This document shows positions 1-7,944 of a DNA stretch of 64,000 bases, piece after piece (the first letter of the stretch is position 1; each line of letters begins with the position of its first letter). Below the pieces are notes generated by a model. The model was not told where the DNA came from. It made no database searches and saw only the letters and a list, made by a program, of their open reading frames with translations. The position numbers and the translations under genes are program-made. Origin of the DNA: Ahrensia sp. (lineage in GTDB: Bacteria; Pseudomonadota; Alphaproteobacteria; Rhizobiales; Rhizobiaceae); the NCBI GenBank assembly GCA_028817895.1, contig JAPPOQ010000033.1:62001-126000 (forward strand), given 5' to 3'.

Positions 1-1
1 A

Positions 2-616
2 GCAGAAGTGATCATCAGTCGCGATTTAGAGCTCGCAGACCAACTCATCGCGTCCGATGACGAGGTCGACAAGCTGGAGATCGAGATCGACTCACTCGTC
101 GTGCGCATCATCGCATTGCGGCAGCCCAAAGCGCAGGATTTGCGCAGCGTCCTGGCGGCGCTGAAAGTTGCCGCTGATCTGGAGCGCATTGGCGATTATG
201 CCAAAAACCTCGCCAAGCGCACCCATGTTCTGGCGCAGGTCCCTATTGTTGGCGACAGCGCTAAGAGCGTGCGGCGCATGTGCAAAATGGTGCGGCAGAT
301 GGTCAAGGATGTGCTGGACGCCTATCTGACCCGCGACGAGGCGGCGGCCAATGAGGTTTGGTTGCGCGACGAGGAGGTCGATCAGATCCACAACAATCTG
401 TTTCGTGCTCTCCTCACCTACATGTTGGAAGATCCGCGCAACATCACGCCCTGTATGCATCTTTTGTTCATCGCCAAGAATGTCGAGCGCATGGGTGACC
501 ACACGACATCGATTGCCGAGCAGATCCAGTTTCTCGTATCCGGCGAAATGCCGGAAGAAGACCGGCCAAAAGGCGATGTCACCAGCACCACACTTGTTGA
601 AGCCAAGGCGAGGTAG
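2..616 (+). CDS. phoU: Phosphate transport regulator PhoU (5' end missing)
   Basis: PhoU is a cytoplasmic helical-bundle protein that links the PstSCAB phosphate transporter to the PhoR kinase and restrains the Pho response. The frame is open from the first bases, and the roughly 202 visible residues match a PhoU lacking its first 30 or so residues. Two PhoU repeats are visible, each with the metal-site type signature: LERIGDYAKN near residues 57-66 and VERMGDHTTS near 159-168. The GTG at base 8 is an artefact of the window edge, not a credible start. The gene lies 8 bases before phoB, and pst genes would be expected to the left of the window. The C-terminal tail is weakly conserved. Confidence 0.93.
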   Translation, partial: AEVIISRDLELADQLIASDDEVDKLEIEIDSLVVRIIALRQPKAQDLRSVLAALKVAADLERIGDYAKNLAKRTHVLAQVPIVGDSAKSVRRMCKMVRQMVKDVLDAYLTRDEAAANEVWLRDEEVDQIHNNLFRALLTYMLEDPRNITPCMHLLFIAKNVERMGDHTTSIAEQIQFLVSGEMPEEDRPKGDVTSTTLVEAKAR

Positions 617-624
617 AACAACTC

Positions 625-1320
625 ATGAGCCAGACAGCCACGATCCTGGTTGTTGAAGACGAAGAAGCGCAGCTTGAAGTGCTGCGCTACAATTTGGCCA
701 AAGAGCGCTTCAACGTAATTGCCGCAGATGACGGCGAAGAGGCGCTTCTGGTCGCGCGCGAAGAGATGCCGGATGCGATCGTGCTCGACTGGATGCTGCC
801 ATCGCTTTCCGGTATTGAGGTGTGCCGCCGTCTGAAAGCGTCTGACGAGACTTCGGCTATTCCCGTTCTGATGCTGACGGCGCGGGGAGAGGAGTCTGAC
901 CGCATTCGAGGGCTTGAAACCGGCGCAGATGACTACATCGTCAAACCCTACAGCGTGGGTGAGTTGATCGCTCGTATTCGCACGCGGCTGCGCGTCACAC
1001 GCCCATCAACGACCGGCGAAACGCTGACATTCGAGGATATTGCGGTCGATACTGAACAGCATCGAGTAACCCGGGCAGGGAAGCCGCTGAAGCTCGGCCC
1101 AACCGAGTTTCGGCTGCTTACAGTGTTCATGGAACGGCCCAAACGCGTTTGGAGCCGAGACTCCCTGCTTGACCGGGTTTGGGGGCGCGATTCTGAGGTC
1201 GATCTTCGCACTGTTGATGTCCATGTCGGTCGTTTGCGCAAAATCCTCAATGCTGGCAATGCGACCGACCTCATCCGCACCGTACGCGGCGCGGGCTATT
1301 CGCTGGACGCGGATGCCTGA
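625..1320 (+). CDS. phoB: Phosphate regulon response regulator PhoB
   Basis: An OmpR-family response regulator of 231 residues. The N-terminal receiver domain (about 5-120) has the acidic pair E11-D12, the phosphoacceptor D55 in VLDWMLP, the conserved Thr of MLTARGEE and the Lys of DDYIVKPY. The C-terminal winged-helix domain (about 130-228) has the PTEFRLL and RTVDVHVGRLRK signatures. Phosphorylated by PhoR, PhoB activates pst and other phosphate-starvation genes. The gene follows phoU after 8 bases, the classic end of a pst-phoU-phoB operon. Length and motifs are normal for PhoB. No phoR follows; the next gene is on the other strand. Confidence 0.94.
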   Translation: MSQTATILVVEDEEAQLEVLRYNLAKERFNVIAADDGEEALLVAREEMPDAIVLDWMLPSLSGIEVCRRLKASDETSAIPVLMLTARGEESDRIRGLETGADDYIVKPYSVGELIARIRTRLRVTRPSTTGETLTFEDIAVDTEQHRVTRAGKPLKLGPTEFRLLTVFMERPKRVWSRDSLLDRVWGRDSEVDLRTVDVHVGRLRKILNAGNATDLIRTVRGAGYSLDADA

Positions 1321-1366
1321 CGATTGGAGATGCTATTCACCGGCCCGCATCTGGACGGCCATTGCT

Positions 1367-3178
1367 TCATTTCGGCGCTGACAGACGAAAGACCTCTACT
1401 GGCTCGCGCATGCCCTTGAGGCTGATTTCGCCGATGGATTCGACCGCGAAATCATCCTCTATCGCTGTCGATGCACGCGGGCTTACAAGGATTTCCCCGT
1501 CGGAGGCCTGATCGGACAGCCTGGCCGCAAGGTTTACCGCCGTGCCGGAAGCCGTGTAGTCATAGCGGTCTTCGTAACCCACCATGCCGACCGTTGCATA
1601 GCCAAGCGATATGCCGACGCCGAAGCCGAGACGGTGGCCCAGTCGTTTCCACTGCTTGGAGAGATCCTGCATTCTTGCCCTCATGGCGATGGCCAACCGA
1701 ACAGCTTCGCCGGCTGGGTCTTCACAGGCTACGGGGTCGTTGAAGAGCACCATAATCCCGTCGCCCATTCGGTGATCGACACCAGCTCCGTATTGATTGA
1801 TGAGCTTGCCCATTTCCTGATGATAGGTTTGCAGCACTTCAATGGTCTCTTCCGGCTCAGCCGTTTCACAAAAAGCCGTGAAACCACGAATATCGCAGAA
1901 CAAGACACCCAACAGCGCCCGGTGGCTCGACAATACTCCTTCAGACCCTTGTGCAACCACGGTGTTGGCGACTGCGGCGGGCAGAAATCGCTTGAGCTTG
2001 CCCATGCGTTCAATTTCCTGAACCTGGTCCTTCACGCGCTGTTCCAGGGTCGCATTGAGTGCCTGAACCTCCTGCGTGCGCAATTGCAGTGCTTCCAACT
2101 GATGAGCATTTTCGATCGCAATGACGGCTTGCGCCGAGAAGGTGCGAACCAGCTCGATCTCATCGGAGGAAAATTCCGCCACCTCAAGCTTGTACAGGCA
2201 GATGACGCCCGCCGCCCTGTCGTTCTGGATGAGTGGAACGACGAGCACCGTGCGCATGCCTTCCACCTGTGACGCGCTGGAAAGCTGGGGTGACGGCGTT
2301 TGCATGCGTTCATCCTTGCGGATGTCCAGAACATGGGCGATCTCCATGTCCGTAAGTGCTTGCACCGCAATGGAATTTGGATTGTCGAGACGGTGGGGGT
2401 CGTACCGAATACTGTCCACGAATGCTGAACGCGCCGAATTGCTGGCAACCAACTCCAGATGCGTGTCCTCAGCGTTGCGCATGAGCAGGAGTGCGTGGGG
2501 CGCTGAACACAGCCGCGCGGCACTTTCCAGAATGACTTCAAACACCGGATGCGCATTGGCCCGGTTGCGGCTTATCACCTGAAGAATTTCCCGCGAGGCC
2601 GCTTCGCGCTGAAAACGCTGCTGAAGTTCCCTGAACTGGCGGACATTCTCAATGGCGATGACCGCCTGTGTTGCGAAATTTTCAACCAGCGTTACATCTG
2701 CAGCCGAAAAGGGAGAAACCTCACGCCGGTAAAGAGTGATTGCTCCAATGCCCTGATCCTGCATGACCAAAGGCACAACCAGAACCGAGCGAACTCCCTC
2801 AACCTCCACCATCTGCACCCTGCGAGGATCACGTTTTCGGTAGAGTTCGTGGTCGGCAATGTCATCCATCATGATGACTTGCGGATCGACCACGGGTCGT
2901 ATGGCCAGCAGTTCGGATCGCTCTATCGGTTCAACGAAGTCGCGCAAGACCTGGGCAAATTCCGGTCGCGCACCGCGTTGAGCGGGTATAACGACATGCG
3001 TTCGAGAGTCATTGGCAAGAGACAAAAACGCAAGGGGCGCACTGCACAGTAACTGCGCATTCTTCAAAATCGTATCAAAGACCGGTCGTTCGTCGTGCCG
3101 ACTTCTGCTTATGACCTGGAGGATCTCCTGCGTGGCACGATGCGATACGGTTTCTCTATCTTCTTCGATTGGTGCCAT
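1367..3178 (-). CDS. Class III adenylate/guanylate cyclase with two N-terminal GAF domains
   Basis: About 603 residues: GAF domain 1 (roughly 25-180), GAF domain 2 (roughly 200-365), a short coiled coil, then a class III nucleotide cyclase domain (about 425-590). The two GAF domains resemble each other (REILQVISRNR-type openings and VLVVPL strands) and look like a tandem duplication. In the catalytic domain the metal-binding Asp residues are present (FCDIRGFT and MGDGIMVLF), as are the transition-state Asn and Arg of VNLAARL. The substrate-specifying positions are unusual: the usual Lys is His (VDHRMGD) and the usual Asp is Thr (TASGTAVN), Thr being the class IIIb hallmark. I chose ATG 3178, which has GGGAGG about 10 bases upstream, over an upstream in-frame ATG at 3343. 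It would make cAMP, or possibly cGMP, in response to an unknown ligand. Confidence 0.88.
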   Translation of the reverse strand: MAPIEEDRETVSHRATQEILQVISRSRHDERPVFDTILKNAQLLCSAPLAFLSLANDSRTHVVIPAQRGARPEFAQVLRDFVEPIERSELLAIRPVVDPQVIMMDDIADHELYRKRDPRRVQMVEVEGVRSVLVVPLVMQDQGIGAITLYRREVSPFSAADVTLVENFATQAVIAIENVRQFRELQQRFQREAASREILQVISRNRANAHPVFEVILESAARLCSAPHALLLMRNAEDTHLELVASNSARSAFVDSIRYDPHRLDNPNSIAVQALTDMEIAHVLDIRKDERMQTPSPQLSSASQVEGMRTVLVVPLIQNDRAAGVICLYKLEVAEFSSDEIELVRTFSAQAVIAIENAHQLEALQLRTQEVQALNATLEQRVKDQVQEIERMGKLKRFLPAAVANTVVAQGSEGVLSSHRALLGVLFCDIRGFTAFCETAEPEETIEVLQTYHQEMGKLINQYGAGVDHRMGDGIMVLFNDPVACEDPAGEAVRLAIAMRARMQDLSKQWKRLGHRLGFGVGISLGYATVGMVGYEDRYDYTASGTAVNLAARLSDQASDGEILVSPRASTAIEDDFAVESIGEISLKGMREPVEVFRLSAPK

Positions 3179-3441
3179 TGCCGTCCAAGCCGCCTCCCTC
3201 GGTGACAAGTCTGCCGATCGCCAAACTGCTGTCTTCCTCGTCGTGAGCATGCCAAATGAGGAAGTTTCGTACAATGCTTGGCCGTTGCGTCGGGCTATAG
3301 ATGGCAGCGTTACCGCCGATCTGCCGCTTTTGACCCGGGCCAACAGTTTTCATTTGACTTGAGGTGTGCCGCGTATAATCTGACCGAAAGACTCCGATAT
3401 TGGGGCAAACCTCTTTTCGATCTCGGGACAGTCACGTCGCC

Positions 3442-3732
3442 ATGATCATTTGCCAGTGCAATCTCATCAAGCGCGCCGAAGTCGTTGCTGCCATTCATGA
3501 ATTGCTGGATGAAGAACCCTATCGGCTGATCGTTCCCCTGCAAGTCTATCACCGCTTGGCTCGCCGCGGGCGGTGTTGCGGTTGCTTTCCCGGCGTGGTG
3601 GGCATCATTGAGCAGACGGTGAAAGACTATCACGAAGCCATCGAGACGCCTTTGCCAGTGGTGGCGGAACTTTTGCAGGGCTTGCGCGATTGTCAAAAGG
3701 AAGGGGCGGGCCTGCCAATGCAGGTTTCCTAA
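3442..3732 (+). CDS. bfd: Bfd-like [2Fe-2S] bacterioferritin-associated ferredoxin
   Basis: A 96-residue protein with a BFD-like [2Fe-2S] pattern: C4-x-C6 at the N-terminus and C45-x2-C48 in RGRCCGCFPG, with an extra Cys at 46. The spacing between the two Cys pairs (38 residues) is longer than in Escherichia coli Bfd (31). In characterised systems Bfd binds bacterioferritin and feeds electrons to its heme to release stored iron. The gene lies 54 bases upstream of bfr on the same strand, which supports that role. ATG 3442 was chosen because the CQC motif sits immediately after it, as in the family. The C-terminal tail of about 35 residues beyond the fold is unassigned. Confidence 0.85.
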   Translation: MIICQCNLIKRAEVVAAIHELLDEEPYRLIVPLQVYHRLARRGRCCGCFPGVVGIIEQTVKDYHEAIETPLPVVAELLQGLRDCQKEGAGLPMQVS

Positions 3733-3786
3733 TCGGGTGAAAGCCCGCGACCCAAAAGGATCAATTCATTTCAGGAGTGTTCCGCC

Positions 3787-4272
3787 ATGAAAGGCGACAA
3801 GGACGTTATCGAACAACTTAACCATGCGCTGTTTCTGGAACTTGGCGCCGTCAATCAATATTGGTTGCACTACCGACTGCTGGACGATTGGGGCGTTGGA
3901 AAGCTTGCCGCGAAAGAGCGCGAAGAGTCGGTTGAGGAGATGCATCACGCTGACAAGCTAATAGAGCGCATTCTGTTTCTTGGCGGCCACCCTAATTTGC
4001 AGAAGGTTGCTCCGCTGCGGATCGGTGAAAATGTCAAGGAAGTACTCGAGGCCGATCTGGCGGGAGAGTTTGACGCGTTGGAGGCCTATCGTAAGGCACG
4101 CGATATCTGCGAGAAAGCCGGAGATTATGTCAGCAAAAACATGTTTGAAGAGCTGCTGACCGATGAGGAAGGCCATGTGGATTTCCTTGAAACGCAGCTT
4201 GAACTGCTGGCCAGCGTTGGCGAGGAAAAATACATCCAGTTGAACGCTACGACCGCGGATGCCACCGAATAG
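3787..4272 (+). CDS. bfr: Bacterioferritin
   Basis: A 161-residue four-helix-bundle ferritin that assembles into a 24-mer, oxidises Fe(II) and stores ferric mineral. All di-iron ferroxidase ligands are at their standard positions: E18, E51, H54, E94, E127 and H130. The heme-ligating Met52 is present (VEEMHHAD), so this is a true heme-binding bacterioferritin rather than a ferritin. The start ATG has CAGGAG about 9 bases upstream. It sits behind the Bfd-like ferredoxin, and the pair is probably co-transcribed under iron control, although I did not identify an Irr or RirA box. The last 12 or so residues are family-variable. Confidence 0.96.
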   Translation: MKGDKDVIEQLNHALFLELGAVNQYWLHYRLLDDWGVGKLAAKEREESVEEMHHADKLIERILFLGGHPNLQKVAPLRIGENVKEVLEADLAGEFDALEAYRKARDICEKAGDYVSKNMFEELLTDEEGHVDFLETQLELLASVGEEKYIQLNATTADATE

Positions 4273-4300
4273 GGCCGCCGAATAGGGAAAGTCCGCAGTC

Positions 4301-5506
4301 TTATTCGGCTGCGATTTGATACGGTTCATAATGGGCGTGGCGGCGCTGCGGCGTCTTGATGTCTAAAATGCTTCCTGCGATCTGCGTGCGCAGGATCTGC
4401 GCTGTGCCGCCACCAATTGTGAACATGCGCACGTCACGATACATGCGCTCCAATGGTTCTTGGTCGCTGTAGCCTCGTGCGCCCAGCATCTGCATGGAAT
4501 TGTTGACGATCTCGATTGCCGCCTCGGATGCGAAAAGCTTTGCCCGCGCAGCCATGGTGGGGTCGGGAAAACGCTCGTCGCGTTCATGTGTCGATTGCGC
4601 CGCCTCGTGGATCAAAAGCCGCGCGGCGTGAAGTTTCGTGTCCATGTCGGCCAGCATCCATTGCAAGCCCTGGAACTCGGCAAGCGGACGGCCAAACTGG
4701 TGACGTTCCGTGAGATAGGCTTTGGCGCGGTTGAGAGCGCCTGCCGAGACGCCCAGAGCCGCAGCAGCGGCCCCAATGCGTTGCGCATTGTAAGCCATCA
4801 TGAGATCGCCGAAGCCATGCCGCAGACCCGAAGGCGCGATGAGCGCCATGGAATGGTCGACCTTCACATCGTCAAATCGCAGCCGCGCCTCCGGCATTCC
4901 GCACAAGCCCATCGTGTGCTCTTGGCCGGTCACGCGAAACCCCTCCGGCTCGATGCCGCGCTCGGGATCACGCAGCAGCAAAAAAGCTCCTATGCCGAGA
5001 TCACAGCCGCTTCGGTCGATGACCCTTGCAAAAACGAGGTGCAGCTTGGACACGCCGCCACCTGTGATCCAGTGCTTTGCGCCATTGATCACATAGTGAT
5101 CTCGTTTTCGCAGCGCCGTTGTCGTCATATCAGTGGCAGCGCTTCCGGCCTCCTGTTCCGTGATGCAGATGGCGGGCTTGTCGCCGGCCAGAACGTAGTG
5201 TGCGCACAGCCGCTTCTGCGACCCTGTCCCGAAAGCCATCACTGCGCTCAACGCGCCCATATTGGCTTCCACGACAATGCGGGCCGAAAGTGTGCAGGCC
5301 TTCGCGATTTCTTCAACGACCAGGACGACGTCATGGAGGCTTGCTCCCCGTCCGCCATAGGCGGTTGGAATGGTCATGCCCATAAGGCCGGCGTCGCAAA
5401 GCTCTCGGACATTTTGCCAGCAATAGTTTCGGCTTTTGTCCCAATGGCCTGCGCGGGCGGCAAACTTTTCTGCAAGAGCGCGGGCCGCGGTCTGATAGGC
5501 GTTCAT
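4301..5506 (-). CDS. Acyl-CoA dehydrogenase family flavoprotein
   Basis: About 401 residues with the standard acyl-CoA dehydrogenase order: N-terminal helical domain, middle beta domain (ITEQEAGSAATDM, HWITGGG), and C-terminal helical domain (QFGRPLAEFQG, QMLGARGYS, RMYRDVRMF). It would alpha,beta-dehydrogenate an acyl-CoA using FAD and pass electrons to ETF. At the C-terminal catalytic position where medium-chain enzymes have YEGT, this protein has IGGGT, so the base must lie elsewhere (as in isovaleryl-CoA dehydrogenases) or differ. ATG 5506 has GAGGGA upstream; the in-frame ATG at 5560 lacks such support. It is divergent from a LysR regulator that may control it. Substrate unknown. Confidence 0.88.
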   Translation of the reverse strand: MNAYQTAARALAEKFAARAGHWDKSRNYCWQNVRELCDAGLMGMTIPTAYGGRGASLHDVVLVVEEIAKACTLSARIVVEANMGALSAVMAFGTGSQKRLCAHYVLAGDKPAICITEQEAGSAATDMTTTALRKRDHYVINGAKHWITGGGVSKLHLVFARVIDRSGCDLGIGAFLLLRDPERGIEPEGFRVTGQEHTMGLCGMPEARLRFDDVKVDHSMALIAPSGLRHGFGDLMMAYNAQRIGAAAAALGVSAGALNRAKAYLTERHQFGRPLAEFQGLQWMLADMDTKLHAARLLIHEAAQSTHERDERFPDPTMAARAKLFASEAAIEIVNNSMQMLGARGYSDQEPLERMYRDVRMFTIGGGTAQILRTQIAGSILDIKTPQRRHAHYEPYQIAAE

Positions 5507-5569
5507 TGGCTCATCCCTCAGACCCGCCACCCTACAGGTTTGCAAATTCAATTCAATCAAATATAAAGG

Positions 5570-5593
5570 TACAAAAAGTGCCGATTATTTGTA
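5570..5593. promoter_or_regulatory. Inverted repeat upstream of the LysR gene, candidate operator
   Basis: TACAAA (5570-5575) and TTTGTA (5588-5593) form a perfect 6-base inverted repeat with a 12-base spacer, ending 3 bases before the LysR start codon, in the 90-base gap between two divergent genes. LysR-type proteins commonly bind an interrupted dyad of this size in such gaps to repress themselves and activate the divergent gene. The assignment is by position and symmetry only. Confidence 0.4.
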
Positions 5594-5596
5594 TTT

Positions 5597-6469
5597 ATGC
5601 AGACAAGATCGCTGAAAACCCTGACGAAGATTGCCCAAACGGAGTCTTTTTCCGCGGCTGCTCAGGCTCTCAATATGACCCTGTCGACCGTCTCCATGCA
5701 GATGAACGCGCTGGAGAAGGAACTGGGCGTCGCCCTGTTTGACCGCTCCTTCAGGCCGCCACGTCTTACACCGGTCGGGCGAGCCGTTTGCCAACATGCG
5801 CAGACGCTGATTGATGAAGAAGAAGCGCTGCTGGCCGCCTGTGAGACATCTGATGCGTTGACCGGTTTCTACCGTATCGGCTTCGTTCCAACCGCCAGCA
5901 TCAGACTTCTTCCCGCTTTCTTGTCTGCAGCGCGCGAAAGGGAAGAAGCTGCGCATTTTGACATTGAAACAGGGCTGTCCGAAGCGTTGTCGCAACGCGT
6001 TCTCGCCGGGGATCTCGATGCGGCGATCATCACACAGTCGGGCGAAGAACGGGATGGATTGACTGTGCATGATTTGCGACGAGAGCCGATCGTGTACGCT
6101 GTTCCGTTGGATGCGATGGCCAAGAAAGACAATGCGGCTGCAATTGAAGGGCTGTTCCAGCGTCTTCCATTTCTGCATTTCATGCCGGAATCCGGCATCG
6201 GAGCGTTGATCGAGGCCCGGCTGAAGTCGCAGGGACTGCGACCGGAAAACAGCATCTATCTGGACAGTGTCGAAGCGATAATGGAATGCGTGAATGAAGG
6301 GCTTGGCTTTACGCTGCTGCCGAAGCCCGACATTGAACGCTACCAAAGCAACACAACCGCGATTGTCGATCTCGCCGACGTCACCTCATTTCGCAAGCTG
6401 GTGTTGGTTGTGCGCGATAGCGCGACGTCTTCGGGCTTCGGTGAAAGGCTGGCGGCGCTGTTTCAGTGA
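5597..6469 (+). CDS. LysR-family transcriptional regulator
   Basis: A 290-residue protein with a LysR-type winged helix at residues 1-60 (FSAAAQALNMTLSTVSMQMN, then LEKELGVALFDR) and a periplasmic-binding-like effector domain from about 90 to 290. It is divergent from the acyl-CoA dehydrogenase at 4301-5506 and convergent with the HisD-like gene. The divergent partner is the most likely direct target. The effector is unknown. The putative binding-helix sequence is slightly unusual in having MTLSTVSMQ where many relatives have an S/T-Q-P/S-A-V-S core. Length and start are normal. Confidence 0.88.
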   Translation: MQTRSLKTLTKIAQTESFSAAAQALNMTLSTVSMQMNALEKELGVALFDRSFRPPRLTPVGRAVCQHAQTLIDEEEALLAACETSDALTGFYRIGFVPTASIRLLPAFLSAAREREEAAHFDIETGLSEALSQRVLAGDLDAAIITQSGEERDGLTVHDLRREPIVYAVPLDAMAKKDNAAAIEGLFQRLPFLHFMPESGIGALIEARLKSQGLRPENSIYLDSVEAIMECVNEGLGFTLLPKPDIERYQSNTTAIVDLADVTSFRKLVLVVRDSATSSGFGERLAALFQ

Positions 6470-6507
6470 CTTCCCTGCTTGCGCACTCCTTCTGCGATTG
6501 GCTGCCA

Positions 6508-7851
6508 TCAGCCGCTGCCGCGAACCACGGCGCGCATCTCGCCAACGGCGTTGGCATGGGCGTCAAACCCCTCATAGGTGGCGAAGATGTGGGTTTTCGG
6601 CCCCATCTCCTGCAAGCCTTCCCGCGTGAGTTCGCCCACCGAGCAGCTTTTCATGAAGTTCATCACACCCAGCGGTGAACGGGTTTTGGCAGCGGCAGAT
6701 GTTGGGAGCACGCAATTGGGTCCCATCATGTAATTCGCAATAGAGCCGGGCGTGTCTTCGCCGAGCAGGATTTCGGACGCGTTTCGAATATGGGGCAGGT
6801 GGCTACGCGGGCGCGTGCCGAGGATCTGCAAATGCTCCGGCGCGTAGTCGTTGATGAAGGCGTAGGCCTCGTGTTCGGAGCTGCACAAAACAATACCGCC
6901 GCTGGTTCCGCTCAGCACAGTTCGCGAATAGCTGGCGCGTTCGTCGCTCATCTTTGCCCAATATTGGGGAAAGGCATCTGCTGCGGCGTTGGCAAGGTCG
7001 CATGAGGTGGTGACAAGAAACACCGATGAATCATCGCCATGCTCGGATTCGATAATCGCATCGAGCGCAGCGATATGGGCATTTGCGGTTGCATCGGCAA
7101 AGACGATGGATTCAGACGGTCCGGCCGGCATGCCCGGATTAATGCGATGGGCGAGCACCTGCTTTGCGGCGGCGAGCCAGGGACTGCCGGGTCCTTCAAT
7201 TTTGACGCAGCGCGGAATGGTTTCCGTCCCATAGGCCGCCGCGGCAACAGCCTGGGCGCCACCCGCCTTGTAGACGTTGCGGCAGCCCGCAATATCGGCC
7301 GCCACGAGAGTCGCAGGGTCTATCTTTCCATCCGGTCCAGGCGGCGTGAGCACGCAAATTCGTGGCACACCGGCAACCACGGCCGGGATGACGCTCATAA
7401 GCGTGACGGAAGGGAACGACCCTTTTCCGCGAGGTGAATAGCAGGCAACGGAATCGATGGGCGTGAAGCGCTCGCCGACCGTCGCGCCGGGGCGAATTTC
7501 TATCGACCACTCGCTTTCGGGCACCTGCTTTTCATGGAAACGGCGAATATTTTCCGCACTGTAGCGGAGGACGTCGATGAACGCTTCGTCGAGCGTTGAA
7601 TAGGCTTCGTCAAAGTCCTGATCACTGGCAGCGATTGTGCTCTCATCGAAGGAGGCGCCATCGAAGCGCTTTGCAAATTCGACGAGGGCTTCATCACCCC
7701 GCTTGCGCACGGCTTCAATGATCGGTCCGACCTTTTCAATGAAGGGCCCAAGATCATCTTCCGCTCGCCGCAGCAGATTTTCGCGCTGGTCGCTGCTGAG
7801 CTTGGCGATCTCGTGTATCGCAACGTGGCGGCTGGTGGTTTCGTTCGACAT
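6508..7851 (-). CDS. Histidinol-dehydrogenase-family NAD-dependent enzyme, probably not HisD
   Basis: About 447 residues across the HisD fold. The catalytic Glu-His pair is kept (YAPEHLQIL), as are a zinc-ligand type His (ESEHGDD) and a late EGFDAHANAV matching the Glu414/His419 region of E. coli HisD. Other key positions differ: the zinc ligand Gln of SQAEH is Glu (ESEH), the Asp of GDYASG is Asn (ANYMMG), and the substrate-binding His of GTNHVLPT is Cys (GPNCVLPT). These changes argue against histidinol as substrate and for one of the HisD paralogues that oxidise other alcohols in catabolism. ATG 7851 opens the conserved N-terminus; an in-frame ATG at 7932 is less likely. It is divergent from gamma-glutamyltransferase, with the liv transporter just beyond. 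Confidence 0.82.
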   Translation of the reverse strand: MSNETTSRHVAIHEIAKLSSDQRENLLRRAEDDLGPFIEKVGPIIEAVRKRGDEALVEFAKRFDGASFDESTIAASDQDFDEAYSTLDEAFIDVLRYSAENIRRFHEKQVPESEWSIEIRPGATVGERFTPIDSVACYSPRGKGSFPSVTLMSVIPAVVAGVPRICVLTPPGPDGKIDPATLVAADIAGCRNVYKAGGAQAVAAAAYGTETIPRCVKIEGPGSPWLAAAKQVLAHRINPGMPAGPSESIVFADATANAHIAALDAIIESEHGDDSSVFLVTTSCDLANAAADAFPQYWAKMSDERASYSRTVLSGTSGGIVLCSSEHEAYAFINDYAPEHLQILGTRPRSHLPHIRNASEILLGEDTPGSIANYMMGPNCVLPTSAAAKTRSPLGVMNFMKSCSVGELTREGLQEMGPKTHIFATYEGFDAHANAVGEMRAVVRGSG

Positions 7852-7944
7852 TGGTGCATTTCGCTGGCAGGAAGACTGAACTTTGAAGCTCTCGTAACCG
7901 CTTCGCTTTCCCCCATAAAGGGCCAACCCCACAAAGAGGCATTC

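Noticed and set aside
3732-3786. CGGG/CCCG hairpin between bfd and bfr as a terminator or iron-responsive element.
   Set aside because: The stem has four bases, no T run follows, and no regulator site can be assigned.
4277-4309. Inverted repeat GCCGAATA/TATTCGGC between bfr and the acyl-CoA dehydrogenase gene.
   Set aside because: The 17-base loop and the lack of T runs make a terminator unlikely, and one arm is the dehydrogenase's own stop region.
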